A DNA stretch of 64,000 nt from Asticcacaulis sp. AC402 (GCF_000495835.1 NZ_AWGC01000006.1:248001-312000); one strand, 5' to 3'. Counted from the first letter of the stretch, positions 36,700 through 45,137 are shown. The notes: a model not told the origin generated them from the letters alone. Translations and numbers: made by a program.

Positions 36700-38097
36700 A
36701 TGTCGGGATTGCTATCACTGTTGAACCCTGAGGGAAGGGCGGCGTTTGCCGCCCTTTACCGTCTGTCATGGCCGGTCGTCATGTCGCGCCTGGGCTTCAT
36801 GATGATGGGGCTGGCCGATACCCTGGTGGTAGGCCACTATTCCGCCGCCGAACTGGGTTACCACTCCCTGGCCTGGGCGCCGACCAGCATCTTCCTGGTC
36901 ACCTCTATCGGCTTACTGGTAGGCGTTCAGGTCAAGACCGCCCAGTTCATCGGCGCCGATGAACCGGACCGAATCGGCGGAACCTTCCAGCGTGCCCTGG
37001 CCTATGCCCTGATCCTCGGTTTCGGATCCATGAGTCTGCTGACCCTGGGTGGTCCTTGGTTGCTGCATGCCACTGTCCAGCCAGGTCTGGCCGCCGGTGC
37101 CAGCACGCCCTTGCTGGTCTTCGCCTTGTCCATGCCGTTCTATATGGTCGCCGTCGCCGTCTCGGAATTCCTCGAAGGCCTGGGCCGGACGCGCCCCGGC
37201 ATGGTCTTCACCTGGGGCGGCAATGTCCTCAATGTCGCGCTGTTGCTGGTCCTTGTGCCGGGCATCGTCAAGGTCCCTGGCATCGACAGCGACGGCGCCA
37301 TGGGCGCGGCCATCTCGACTCTGGTGGCGCGGATGGCCCTTACGGTCGGGCTGCTGATCTATCTGTTCACGCTTAAACACGTAAAGATCTACGATCTGCT
37401 GGGTCGTCATGCGCGAGATCCGCAGGGTGCCCGCGAACAGCGTCAGGTCGGCTATGCTGCCGGCGCGTCCTACTTCATCGAAGTTGCCGCCTTTGCCGGG
37501 TTGACCGTCTTTGCCGGCCGGATTTCGGAAACCGCCGTGGCCGTGTGGGCGATCATTCTTAACTTCGCCAGTCTGGTCTTCATGGTGCCGATGGGGCTGG
37601 CGATCGGCTGCTCGGTCCTGGTCGGCCGGGCCTATGGCGCGAAAGATGCCGCCGGAGTTGCCCGGATGGGCCGGGTCAGCTTCCTGTCGGCGACCGGGTT
37701 CATGATGGTGGTCGTTCTGACCGTTTTGATCGGTTCACAGGCGATTGCCGCCGGCTATACCTCCGACGCCACCTTGATCGCCGGCGTCCAGACAGCGCTG
37801 TTGCTGTCGTGCCTGTTCTTTATTCCCGACGGCGTCCAGGTGGTCGCCGCCCAGGCTTTGCGCGCCCGGCATGATGTTTTGGTCGCGCCGGTTCTGCACT
37901 ATATCAGCTACGGCATGTTCATGCTGCCGCTGGGATATCTGTTCGCACTTCACTGGGCCCAGGGCGTGCCCGGCCTGATCTATGCCTGTGCCGTAGCGAG
38001 TTGGTTATCGGCCACCCTGCTGGTGGCGCGGTTCTTCTGGCTCGACAAAAAGGCGGCCACGCTCTCGACACCGGCCATCGAAGCGCCTAATAAGTAA
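36700..38097 (+). CDS. MATE family multidrug efflux transporter
   Basis: 465 residues with 12 predicted membrane segments in two similar halves. Typical MATE features are RLSWPVVMSRLGFMMMGLADTLVVGHYSAAELGY at the start and the repeated 'G...IS..VLVGRAYGAKD' block (IGCSVLVGRAYGAKDAAGVARMG) in the second half. Such pumps use Na+ or H+ gradients to export cationic drugs. GAGCGACC precedes the ATG. It is followed after 34 bases by an SDR gene. Confidence 0.92.
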   Translation: MSGLLSLLNPEGRAAFAALYRLSWPVVMSRLGFMMMGLADTLVVGHYSAAELGYHSLAWAPTSIFLVTSIGLLVGVQVKTAQFIGADEPDRIGGTFQRALAYALILGFGSMSLLTLGGPWLLHATVQPGLAAGASTPLLVFALSMPFYMVAVAVSEFLEGLGRTRPGMVFTWGGNVLNVALLLVLVPGIVKVPGIDSDGAMGAAISTLVARMALTVGLLIYLFTLKHVKIYDLLGRHARDPQGAREQRQVGYAAGASYFIEVAAFAGLTVFAGRISETAVAVWAIILNFASLVFMVPMGLAIGCSVLVGRAYGAKDAAGVARMGRVSFLSATGFMMVVVLTVLIGSQAIAAGYTSDATLIAGVQTALLLSCLFFIPDGVQVVAAQALRARHDVLVAPVLHYISYGMFMLPLGYLFALHWAQGVPGLIYACAVASWLSATLLVARFFWLDKKAATLSTPAIEAPNK

Positions 38098-38131
38098 TAC
38101 AATTGCAACGGAGGCGACGATACTCGACGAT

Positions 38132-38887
38132 TTGCAGGGCAAGCTGGTTTTGATCACAGGCGCCAGCACCGGCATCGGCGCGGCGGTCGCGCAAGCCTTT
38201 GCTGCCCATGGCGCCAAGGTCGCCATTCACTACAATGCCAGCCATGATGCCGCCCAGGCCGTGGCCGACCTGATTGGCGCCGATGGTGGTGAAGCGCACC
38301 TGATCCAGGCCGATCTGATGAACGCACCTGACAGTATCCGCGGCGTTGTCGCCGAGGCCGGTCAAAAGCTCGGCGGCCTGGATATCCTGGTCAACAATGC
38401 TGGCGCCCTGGTGTCGCGCAAGCTGCTGATGGAATGGGACGATACCTTCTATGATCAGGTCATGGACCTGAACTTGCGGTCGGTCATTTCCGGCACCCAG
38501 GCGGCGGTGCCGCTGATGGAGGCGCGCGGCGGCGGCGCGGTGATCAATCTTGGCTCGATCGCCGGCAGCAACGGCGGCGGTCCGGGCTCCGGTCTCTACG
38601 CCACGGCCAAGGCGGCGGTGCATAACCTGACTCGCCACATGGCGACCGATCTGGCCAAGAAGAATATCCGCGTCAATGCCATAGCGCCGGGCGTGATCGG
38701 AACGCCGTTTCACGCCCTGACCCCGGCCGACAGAATGGAGGCGATGCGCAATTCGGTGCCCATGGGCCGCGTCGGTACGCCCGAAGACTGCGTCGGTCCG
38801 GTCCTGTTTCTCGCCTCCGCCATGAGCGGCTATGTCACGGGACAGATTTTGCACGTCAATGGCGGGCAGTACTACGCCGGGCAATAA
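38132..38887 (+). CDS. SDR family oxidoreductase with an abnormal start codon
   Basis: 251 residues from TTG 38132. The NAD(P) motif is GASTGIGAAVAQAFAAHGA, NNAG is present in DILVNNAGALVSR, and the catalytic Ser-Tyr-Lys are in NLGSIAGSNGGGPGSGLYATAKAA. The end HVNGGQYYAG is typical of FabG-like members. A strong ribosome-binding site GGAGG at 38110-38114 is 17 bases from this TTG but 5 bases from an in-frame ATA at 38120, which would give ILDDLQGKLVLITGAS, the family's usual N-terminal length. Start at ATA 38120 or TTG 38132 is unsettled. Confidence 0.9.
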   Translation: MQGKLVLITGASTGIGAAVAQAFAAHGAKVAIHYNASHDAAQAVADLIGADGGEAHLIQADLMNAPDSIRGVVAEAGQKLGGLDILVNNAGALVSRKLLMEWDDTFYDQVMDLNLRSVISGTQAAVPLMEARGGGAVINLGSIAGSNGGGPGSGLYATAKAAVHNLTRHMATDLAKKNIRVNAIAPGVIGTPFHALTPADRMEAMRNSVPMGRVGTPEDCVGPVLFLASAMSGYVTGQILHVNGGQYYAGQ

Positions 38888-38904
38888 ATTCTAATATTCC
38901 GGAA

Positions 38905-39240
38905 TTATAGATTTGTCGAATTGCGCGGTCCAAACAGGATCATCGCCGACCCAGCCAGGCACAACACCAGCCCGCCCAGGTCCCACAGATCGGGCCGCTG
39001 CTTTTCCATGAACCACATCCAGCCGATCGACGCCGCGATATAGATGGCGCCATAAGCCGCATAGGCCCGCCCGGCGGCCGAACTATCGATCAGAGTCAAC
39101 AGCCAGGCGAACGCCGCCAGACTTAGCGCGCCCGGCACCAGCCACCACGGCGATCGGCCCAGTTTCACCACGGCCCACAGGCTGTAACAGCCGGCGATCT
39201 CGCAAAGCGCTGCCAGGACATAGACGGCAAGTGATTTCAT
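38905..39240 (-). CDS. ynfA: YnfA family small membrane protein
   Basis: 111 residues with four membrane segments, matching the UPF0060/YnfA family: [45 protein letters not shown] and [34 protein letters not shown]. YnfA is related to small multidrug resistance pumps. The start 39240 gives the family length; an upstream ATG adds a basic stretch. It lies 4 bases after a cysteine-rich small membrane protein under a divergent MerR regulator. Confidence 0.9.
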   Translation of the reverse strand: MKSLAVYVLAALCEIAGCYSLWAVVKLGRSPWWLVPGALSLAAFAWLLTLIDSSAAGRAYAAYGAIYIAASIGWMWFMEKQRPDLWDLGGLVLCLAGSAMILFGPRNSTNL

Positions 39241-39244
39241 GCGG

Positions 39245-39499
39245 TTACCTTGCCTGCGGGTTTTGCGGCTTGCAACCGCAACTTCCGTCATGCGCGCAGG
39301 TCTTTTTTCGTCCTTTCAAAAGCAGATATGTGCCGACCCCAAGCAGCGCGACAAGGGGGAGAGCGCATAACAGGACATCCAGGCTCAGGCCCGAAAAGCT
39401 GAGGCCGGCAACCGTTACGCCGGAGACGATGGGTATCAGGAAGAGCAAGGCGCAGCAGCCCAGACAGGCGGTGATAAGGGCGAGGACGGTTTTTTTCAT
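39245..39499 (-). CDS. Cysteine-rich small membrane protein (MerF/MerT-like?)
   Basis: 84 residues from ATG 39499 with two membrane segments. Cysteines are placed as CLGCC in the first segment (residues 12-16) and CAHDGSCGC in the cytoplasmic or periplasmic C-terminus. Paired cysteines in the membrane and a Cys/His tail are features of small heavy-metal carriers such as MerF, but homology is not certain. It shares an intergenic MerR-type operator with the divergent regulator and is followed by ynfA. Confidence 0.6.
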   Translation of the reverse strand: MKKTVLALITACLGCCALLFLIPIVSGVTVAGLSFSGLSLDVLLCALPLVALLGVGTYLLLKGRKKTCAHDGSCGCKPQNPQAR

Positions 39500-39537
39500 G
39501 ATCAGGCACTCCGAAGGGTTGATGTCCTCGGTCTGGG

Positions 39538-39556
39538 ACCTCAAGTAGGTTGAGGT
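39538..39556. promoter_or_regulatory. MerR-type operator between the regulator and the metal-type operon
   Basis: A perfect dyad, ACCTCAA GTAGG TTGAGGT (7-bp arms, 5-bp centre). Leftward, a -35-like TTGAAC (39555-39560 complement) overlaps one arm, as in MerR-family promoters with a long 19-20 bp spacer. The -10 is weak by eye. Confidence 0.7.
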
Positions 39557-39571
39557 TCAAGGAAAAACTTC

Positions 39572-39967
39572 ATGTTCACGATCGGTGTTTTGGCGCGCAA
39601 GGCGCAATGTTCCGTACCTACCGTGCGTTTCTACGAGGCCCAGGGGTTGATGCCGCCGGCGGAACGGCGCGAGAGCGGTCACCGCGTCTATGACCGACCC
39701 GACCTGGCGCGGTTGGTGCTTATCCGGCGCCTGCGTGATCTCGATGTCCCGCTCGAAAGGATCAAGGCCTTGCTGAAGCTGGATGCGGGTGGCAAGCCGT
39801 GCGCCGAAACCCTCCGATTCTTTCAGGAACAGCGCGATGCCATCCGCCTGCGGATTGAGGCTTTACGCGACCTCGATTTGACTCTGTCCATGCACATGGC
39901 GAACTGCCAGTCCGGCTGTTTGCCGGCGGCCGGTCCATGTGACATTTTCGGCGTCTTAAGCGCCTAG
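39572..39967 (+). CDS. MerR family metal-type transcriptional regulator
   Basis: 131 residues. The N-terminal winged helix reads FTIGVLARKAQCSVPTVRFYEAQGLMPPAERRESGHRVY, then the dimerisation helix. Cysteines are at 77, 112, 116 and 123. The Cys77/Cys112 spacing of 35 is that of MerR, CadR, PbrR and ZntR, so it probably senses a soft or divalent metal; which metal is unclear. It overlaps the convergent DUF429-like gene by 12 bases. Confidence 0.88.
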   Translation: MFTIGVLARKAQCSVPTVRFYEAQGLMPPAERRESGHRVYDRPDLARLVLIRRLRDLDVPLERIKALLKLDAGGKPCAETLRFFQEQRDAIRLRIEALRDLDLTLSMHMANCQSGCLPAAGPCDIFGVLSA

Positions 39968-40849
39968 GATCCAGCCTTCTTCGGCCGCAGCCGCGGCGGC
40001 ATCAGCTTCGCTTAGGCCCTTGGGCGCGCCAAACAGGGCGTCGAGTTGGCCCTTGTCGTCCAACTCTGCCAGGGCGGCAGCGGTAATCCGCACCGCCGCC
40101 GCGTCCTTGACCTCGCCCGACTGGGCATCGCCTTCAAACATCGGCGGGTAAACCTCGGCAATTACGGTGTTGACGCCATCGAGTTCCGGCGTGCCGAACC
40201 CGGCCTGGAACGGCCACAGCCGCGCCTTGTCGCCCAGGGTTTCGAGCAGCGAGCGGACCGCGACAATGCCCAACATGGCAACGCCACCGGCTACGCCGGC
40301 CCCGTGCATCTGCCACAGGCTCTTGGGTAATGCCGTCTTCTTGATCTTGCCGGTCAGCGCGTCTTCGGTCAGCCGGAATTCTGGGAAGTCGCCGAACGAC
40401 GCCGGCTTCAGGGTCGACAGCCACTTCTGCGACGCGTTCTTGGGCGCGCCCCAGAACGGCCAGGCCTCGTCGGTGATCAGCCGGTTGATCTTGGCGGCGA
40501 CCTGGAAGCGGTTGTTGCTGTTGTCGGCCTTGTCGACGATATTCTTGGCCAGGAAGTCCCACAGGCCCTTCCAACCGTTCAGTTGCAGGCCTCCGGTGGT
40601 GCCGCGAACCAGGCCGAGCGGGAAGGCAAACCCAAGGAAGATACGATCGCCCCGCTTGTGCAGGTCGCCCAGAATGGTGCGCAGCAAGGTTTGGGCCTCT
40701 GCGCGTGTGGCCGGGTTATAGGCCTCATAGGACAGGCGGAAACGGACATCGCGCTTCATGACGCCGATCCACACAGACGACTCGCCCGTCTTCTTGCCTT
40801 CGGCGGCGCTATAGTCGACGATCACATAGGCCCCGAAAAGACGCTGCAC
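39956..40849 (-). CDS. DUF429-like protein (predicted RNase H-like fold)
   Basis: 297 residues. The opening VIVDYSAAEGKKTG resembles the DxSxA... start of the DUF429 / RNase H-like family, with FLGFAFPLGL and a C-terminal VIAEVYPPMF (E-xx-P) as further landmarks. Alphaproteobacterial relatives are sometimes labelled cobalamin biosynthesis CbiG without clear basis. Function unknown. It converges on merR and is divergent from the Gfo/Idh/MocA gene. Confidence 0.6.
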   Translation of the reverse strand: MQRLFGAYVIVDYSAAEGKKTGESSVWIGVMKRDVRFRLSYEAYNPATRAEAQTLLRTILGDLHKRGDRIFLGFAFPLGLVRGTTGGLQLNGWKGLWDFLAKNIVDKADNSNNRFQVAAKINRLITDEAWPFWGAPKNASQKWLSTLKPASFGDFPEFRLTEDALTGKIKKTALPKSLWQMHGAGVAGGVAMLGIVAVRSLLETLGDKARLWPFQAGFGTPELDGVNTVIAEVYPPMFEGDAQSGEVKDAAAVRITAAALAELDDKGQLDALFGAPKGLSEADAAAAAAEEGWILGA

Positions 40850-40931
40850 GAAAAACTCCCTCGGAAAATCCGCCGCGAGGCCGCTCAGGCCGACCGCAAA
40901 AGTGCTCGCTTGTAACGCGATTGCGAAAGGT

Positions 40932-40947
40932 CACAAAGCGCTTTGTG
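40932..40947. promoter_or_regulatory. 16-bp palindrome CACAAAGCGCTTTGTG, LacI-operator-like
   Basis: A perfect palindrome in the divergent promoter region of the DUF429-like and Gfo/Idh/MocA genes. Its AAAGCGCTTT core resembles operators of LacI/CcpA-type repressors. No such regulator is in the window. Confidence 0.5.
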
Positions 40948-41056
40948 GCAGGATCACAGGGCTGTGCACAGATTAACAGCGCGGTTTCTATTCGATTTTT
41001 GCCGCAAAGCGGTCTAGACAGGCCGCCGAACGATGAGACACAGCGAAGAGGACGGC

Positions 41057-41995
41057 ATGGCCAGACAGTTGCGGGCGGGCGTGGCGGGCGCCGGGGTATT
41101 CGGCGGTTATCACGCCAACAAGTACAAACAGGCTTCCGACATTGCGTTTGTCGGCATCTACGACCTCGATGCTGCCCGCGCCCAGACGCTGGCGGAGACC
41201 CATGGGGTTCAGGCTTTCGGCGGTGACGATCTGGACGTTTTCCTGTCGTCGATCGATGTCGTCACCATTGCCACGCCGGCCTTTGCCCATGCGGCGGTGG
41301 CCTTGGCAGCGCTGGAAAAGGGTGTTCATGTCTATACCGAAAAGCCTTTGACGGTGACTTCGCGCGATGCAGAGGCCATGGTTTCGCTCGCCCAGGAGAA
41401 AGGCCTGGTGCTGGCCTGTGGTCACCAGGAACGTGCCGTGTTCGAGGCCATCGGCCTGTATGGCGTGCCGGAAACTCCGCTGCAGTTGGAAGCCGTGCGC
41501 AACGGTACAGCATCGACGCGCAATCTCGACGTATCGGTCGTGCTGGACCTGATGATCCATGACCTGGATCTGGCTATTTCGCTGGCCGGCTGCGAGGCCG
41601 GCGGGTTGCGGGCGGTTGGGCGCCGCCGTGAGGACGAGGGTTATTCCGCTGTCGGCGCCGACGAGGTCAGCGCAGAGGTCGATTTCGAAAACGGCATGAA
41701 GGCGATATTCACAGCGTCACGCATGGCACAGATGCGTGAGCGGACCATGCGGATCGTCTATCCATCGGGAACGGTATTCATCGACCTGCTGAACCGTAAG
41801 TTCGAGAACGGGACGCCGTTCGCGCTCAACGCTGATTTTGCCGAGGCCGATATCGCCCGCGATCCGCTGGGGACCAGTGTGTTCCGCTTCCTCGACACGG
41901 TGCGTGGGGAACGGGAGCGGCCGCTGTGCAGCGGTGTCGAGGCGCAACAGGCGCTGGTCCTGGGCTTTGCGATAGATGAGGACGTAGCGTTTTAG
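41057..41995 (+). CDS. Gfo/Idh/MocA family NAD(P)-dependent oxidoreductase
   Basis: 312 residues from ATG 41057, with AGAGGA as ribosome-binding site; an ATG 24 bases upstream is less likely. The Rossmann motif is AGVAGAGVFGGYHANKYKQ, and VYTEKPLTVTSRDAEAMVSLAQEKG carries the catalytic-lysine EKP motif. DLMIHDLDLAISLAG matches the substrate-site H...D. Such enzymes oxidise or epimerise sugars or polyols; substrate unknown. Confidence 0.9.
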   Translation: MARQLRAGVAGAGVFGGYHANKYKQASDIAFVGIYDLDAARAQTLAETHGVQAFGGDDLDVFLSSIDVVTIATPAFAHAAVALAALEKGVHVYTEKPLTVTSRDAEAMVSLAQEKGLVLACGHQERAVFEAIGLYGVPETPLQLEAVRNGTASTRNLDVSVVLDLMIHDLDLAISLAGCEAGGLRAVGRRREDEGYSAVGADEVSAEVDFENGMKAIFTASRMAQMRERTMRIVYPSGTVFIDLLNRKFENGTPFALNADFAEADIARDPLGTSVFRFLDTVRGERERPLCSGVEAQQALVLGFAIDEDVAF

Positions 41996-42044
41996 CACTT
42001 GAGATTGCGAATTCGGCGGACGGTTCGACCTTCGCGAGGTTTTG

Positions 42045-42173
42045 AACCACGAACCACACGAACAGACACGAACTTCACGATGTGCTTGCTTGCATCGTGA
42101 GTTCGCCCACCTCTTTATGCAGGGGCCGATACGCGTCGGACAGGAGAGGCCTGACGTTCGTGTAGTTCCTGGT
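42045..42173. repeat. CACGAACAGA-type inverted repeat, partly decayed copy
   Basis: The left arm 42045-42073 reads CACGAACCACACGAACAGAC and on; the right arm 42156-42173 (GTTCGTGTAGTTCCTGGT) has lost a word and has substitutions. It lies between the Gfo/Idh/MocA stop and a small membrane-protein gene. Confidence 0.6.
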
Positions 42174-42226
42174 GAAATCTTGCCTACGAACTGGTCGGCT
42201 GACTATCGGTTTCAGCCGCTTCACAT

Positions 42227-42403
42227 CTAATGCGACTGGCCTTTGAAGATGAGCCCGAACGCCAGGACGCCGAAGGCTCCGGTCATCAGCCAGTACTGAT
42301 ACTCCGTCAGATACTGGACCTCCTGGAAACGGCCGACCAGGCTGGCTATGGCAAGCGCCACGGACACGAAGAACAACAACAAGGTAAAAGCCGACAGCTT
42401 CAT
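42227..42403 (-). CDS. Small two-segment membrane protein
   Basis: 58 residues from ATG 42403 (MKLSAFTLLLFFVSVALAIASLVGRF) with two hydrophobic segments separated by QEVQYLTEYQYW. No family recognised. An in-frame ATG 7 codons upstream is possible. Confidence 0.5.
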   Translation of the reverse strand: MKLSAFTLLLFFVSVALAIASLVGRFQEVQYLTEYQYWLMTGAFGVLAFGLIFKGQSH

Positions 42404-42496
42404 AGTTCTAACGCACCCACCCACGCATCTGTTTTTCAGATATTAGCGGCTATTTGTTCAAAGATTTGTGACAAGATCAACCGTTTTTGCACGCAC

Positions 42497-43183
42497 TCAC
42501 AAAGCTCGCACGATAAAGAGCATTTCATGCAACACGGCAAACATCGAGAACATAGAGAGCGCCAGCAGCATACGTGCAATCCCCAACTCCTCAGGGGCGA
42601 ATGCAGTGCGGCCGTCTATGATGGCGACGAAGGGAATAATCGACGTGCGGCGCATGATCGACGCGTAGGTCTCGCCCATCAGGGCCAGCCGTTTGCGGTC
42701 GATATTGGCGGCGCCAAGGGCACAAACACCGATCAGAGATCCAAAGAACAGCCAACTCGCCAGGTTCCCGCTGCTGATAAAATGCATAATTGCCCACAGC
42801 CCGATGCCGGCGAGGACGGGGTGCCGCGAAATCCGAATGACGCCGTAGACACTCTTGTCAGGCAACTGCCAAAGGGCCAGCAGGTTGGTCGGTGAGGGCG
42901 TCGTAATCCCCAGGATGACCAGGAAGAAGGCGACGAAATTCACGACGAGGCCGATGATCTTCAGCGGCAGGGGGGCCGTCCATAAGACAAAATTCAGGGT
43001 GTCGTCCTGGGCGATGGCAAAGGCCACGCACATGCCGATCAGGCTAACGACCGACAGGATCGCGAAGATGATATAATAGGCCATACCACCGATACGACCG
43101 ATAATTTGCTCTTTCAGATGGGTGCCACTGATCATCAGATGGATGCAGAGGAAGAAGGCGCACGTTAGTGCCAGAGTCCACAT
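42497..43183 (-). CDS. NnrU family membrane protein
   Basis: 228 residues, six to seven membrane segments. The opening FFLCIHLMISGTHLKEQIIGRIGGMAYYIIFAILSVVSLIGM and the ISRHPVLAGIGLWAIMHFISSGNLASWLFFGSLIGVCALGAANIDRKR block fit NnrU, linked to nitric oxide or nitrite metabolism in some denitrifiers and related to isoprenylcysteine methyltransferases. No denitrification genes are nearby. Confidence 0.78.
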   Translation of the reverse strand: MWTLALTCAFFLCIHLMISGTHLKEQIIGRIGGMAYYIIFAILSVVSLIGMCVAFAIAQDDTLNFVLWTAPLPLKIIGLVVNFVAFFLVILGITTPSPTNLLALWQLPDKSVYGVIRISRHPVLAGIGLWAIMHFISSGNLASWLFFGSLIGVCALGAANIDRKRLALMGETYASIMRRTSIIPFVAIIDGRTAFAPEELGIARMLLALSMFSMFAVLHEMLFIVRAL

Positions 43184-43259
43184 GGTCGTTCCGGAGGTTA
43201 CTTTGCGGCAAGGTTAACAGCTTTTTCGCCCGCGCCAAGCCGCGCCGTGCAAACGCACG

Positions 43260-43991
43260 TCAGATGTAGGGGATAAGCGGCGCGTTAAGCACATCGCCTT
43301 CCGATTTTTTCGGCGATGACGATGCTGCCGGAGGCAGGGCCGGCGCCGGTTCGGACGAAGCCGGCGCAGGCCCTGCTACCTTGGCAGGCTCTGGCACAGG
43401 CGCATGGAGGGCGGGTGGTGGCACCTTGACATGGACCGGACGGCGCAGAATGGCCTCGACGTGGTGGAACCACTTTCTGGCCCGGGCCATGGCGGCGCGC
43501 GGCCCTTCGGCGCGAGCGGTCAGGGCATCGTCCGGGCGCCACAGGATCAGCTGGAAATCGGGTTGGATCGGATCGTCGAAGATCAGACGTACCGTGACGT
43601 CGTTGACCGTCGGCGCGATGTCGTCGATCGCCTTGTAGGATCCGGTATCCAGCGGCTTGGCTGAACCGGCGCGGACGACGCGCGCGAAGATGCGGCCGTC
43701 GACAAAGACTTCAAGGCCGTACAGATCGGCAACAGTATAGATGCGCGTCGGAAGCTTGCCGAAGTTGCGGACGATAACAATCTTGTCGGCAGCGTAGGAG
43801 ATGGCGCAGGCGGCTTTGCGCACCGGCTCGATCGACTCGACATCCGGCCTCGCGCCGCCAAGGGCTTCCTTGACTTCGTCTTCGAGTTTCTTTGGTTGCT
43901 CGACCCGCGATTCGTAGATCCGGTAAAGGATAATCAGAACGGCAAGTGCGGCAGCGGACAGAATGACAAGGGCAGGCAGAAAGGTCGGCAC
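43260..43991 (-). CDS. Membrane-anchored protein, paralogue of 44067-44747 (family unknown)
   Basis: 243 residues. One N-terminal membrane segment (LPALVILSAAALAVLIILYRIY) is followed by a soluble domain and a Pro/Ala-rich tail. The domain shares with the neighbouring upstream gene the strings GLEVFVDGRIFARVVRAG / GAELIVDERVVARAQRG, VTVRLIFDDPIQPDFQLIL / VTLRLMFDDVETPEFELNL, and ARKWFHHVEAI / GRKWLSHVDAV. Upstream lie TTAACCAT (44025) and two further TTAA half-sites, possible CtrA contacts. Function unknown. Confidence 0.65.
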   Translation of the reverse strand: MPTFLPALVILSAAALAVLIILYRIYESRVEQPKKLEDEVKEALGGARPDVESIEPVRKAACAISYAADKIVIVRNFGKLPTRIYTVADLYGLEVFVDGRIFARVVRAGSAKPLDTGSYKAIDDIAPTVNDVTVRLIFDDPIQPDFQLILWRPDDALTARAEGPRAAMARARKWFHHVEAILRRPVHVKVPPPALHAPVPEPAKVAGPAPASSEPAPALPPAASSSPKKSEGDVLNAPLIPYI

Positions 43992-44024
43992 GGGGAACCT
44001 GATCAGCTGAGATACTATTTCGAT

Positions 44025-44058
44025 TTAACCATAGTTCCGGCGGCGCGTTAAGTCTTAA
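44025..44058. promoter_or_regulatory. Cluster of TTAA half-sites (possible CtrA contact)
   Basis: TTAACCAT at 44025-44032, then TTAAG and TTAACC at about 44048-44058. TTAACCAT is a described CtrA half-site form. Spacings are not the full consensus, so regulation is a guess. Confidence 0.35.
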
Positions 44059-44066
44059 CCGCGTAT

Positions 44067-44747
44067 TCAGTGTTTTTCATCGTCGTCCGTGTCGTTTTCG
44101 ACATCGTCGTCCCACGGCGGAGGGTCATTGATGGTCGATTCTTGTGCGGGTTTTGGCAATGTCGTTCTTTGGGCAACGGCAACTGGCTCGTCGTCGTCGG
44201 CCGGATAGGCTGCCGGCGTTGCGGGCATTCGCTTGTTCACCGCATCGACATGGGAAAGCCATTTTCGGCCCAGACGGACGGCTTCCGCGGCGGTTTTGGC
44301 GTGGACCGGGTTGTGGCTGACCTCGCCGAACAGGTTCAGTTCAAACTCTGGCGTTTCGACGTCGTCGAACATCAGACGCAAGGTAACGCGTGAGGCATTG
44401 GCATGGGTTTCATTGAGCACGCGGCGCGGCTCACCGCGCTGGGCGCGCGCGACGACTCTTTCGTCGACGATCAACTCGGCGCCTTCGATCTCGTCAAAAG
44501 CATAGACCAGGCCTTGAGCGCCGTTGTTCCACATGACCGCCAGGTCGCCCGCGGTGAAGTCCAGCCCCGCCGCCTTACTGCCGCTGAGGTCATAAACGAT
44601 GGCGTCGGCCGGTTTGCCCAGGGCGGTTGTGAGGGCGCGTTGGAGGCGACGGGTAGCTTCGAACCACCACATCAGACCCGAAGCGATCAGGGTCAGAGCA
44701 ATCCCTGCGAACAGAAAATACAGCAGGATGCGCGCGACATGGTCCAT
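44067..44747 (-). CDS. Membrane-anchored protein, paralogue of 43260-43991
   Basis: 226 residues. The single membrane segment is ILLYFLFAGIALTLIASGLMWWF. The soluble part has the same strand strings as its neighbour (see 43260) and ends in an acidic tail (DDDVENDTDDDEKH). The pair are in tandem on the minus strand 75 bases apart, which points to duplication. Family and function unknown. Confidence 0.65.
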   Translation of the reverse strand: MDHVARILLYFLFAGIALTLIASGLMWWFEATRRLQRALTTALGKPADAIVYDLSGSKAAGLDFTAGDLAVMWNNGAQGLVYAFDEIEGAELIVDERVVARAQRGEPRRVLNETHANASRVTLRLMFDDVETPEFELNLFGEVSHNPVHAKTAAEAVRLGRKWLSHVDAVNKRMPATPAAYPADDDEPVAVAQRTTLPKPAQESTINDPPPWDDDVENDTDDDEKH

Positions 44748-44796
44748 GGATAGGGGACCTTCATGGTCAAGAAAAACTTAAGATGTTGGAAAGCCG

Positions 44797-45137
44797 TTAA
44801 AATTCGGTTTGCGTGGGCAATTTGAGCAAGGTCTTCGGCGCTACATTACGCCAGGCCATCCAAAGCTCGCTGGTGGCGGTCGCTTCGTCAGCCCGGGTGG
44901 TGTGAAAACAGGTCCAGCCCTTGCCCCCCAATCGCCCTTAATCGGTCTGAAGATCACGGGTCTTGCCTCGCAAAGCATGTGTTGTTGTTTGGGCGTCAGC
45001 TTCAGGACAGCTATGGCTTGATCGCTGCGCGAGGCGAAAATTTTGTTGCGGATACGGGCGTCGGTGCTGTCAGACTGTGGGGCGGCCTCCGCCTGCGGAA
45101 ACGACAGGGCCAGGGCGCGAAAGGCTTGCGGCGCCAT
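44797..45137 (-). pseudogene. MmcQ/YjbR-family protein, single-base frameshift in G6 tract
   Basis: From ATG 45137 the frame reads MAPQAFRALALSFPQAEAAP...RIRNKIFASRSDQAIAVLKLTPKQQHML and on to FRPIKGDWGA, the MmcQ/YjbR pattern, then runs out of family sequence. Adding one G to the G6 run (44928-44933 region) continues as GGKGWTCFHTTRADEATATSELW then MAWRNVAPKTLLKLPTQTEF and a stop at 44797, giving 113 residues, the usual length. So it is a recent frameshift or a homopolymer reading error. It starts 9 bases after the xth stop and would be co-transcribed with it. Confidence 0.75.
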
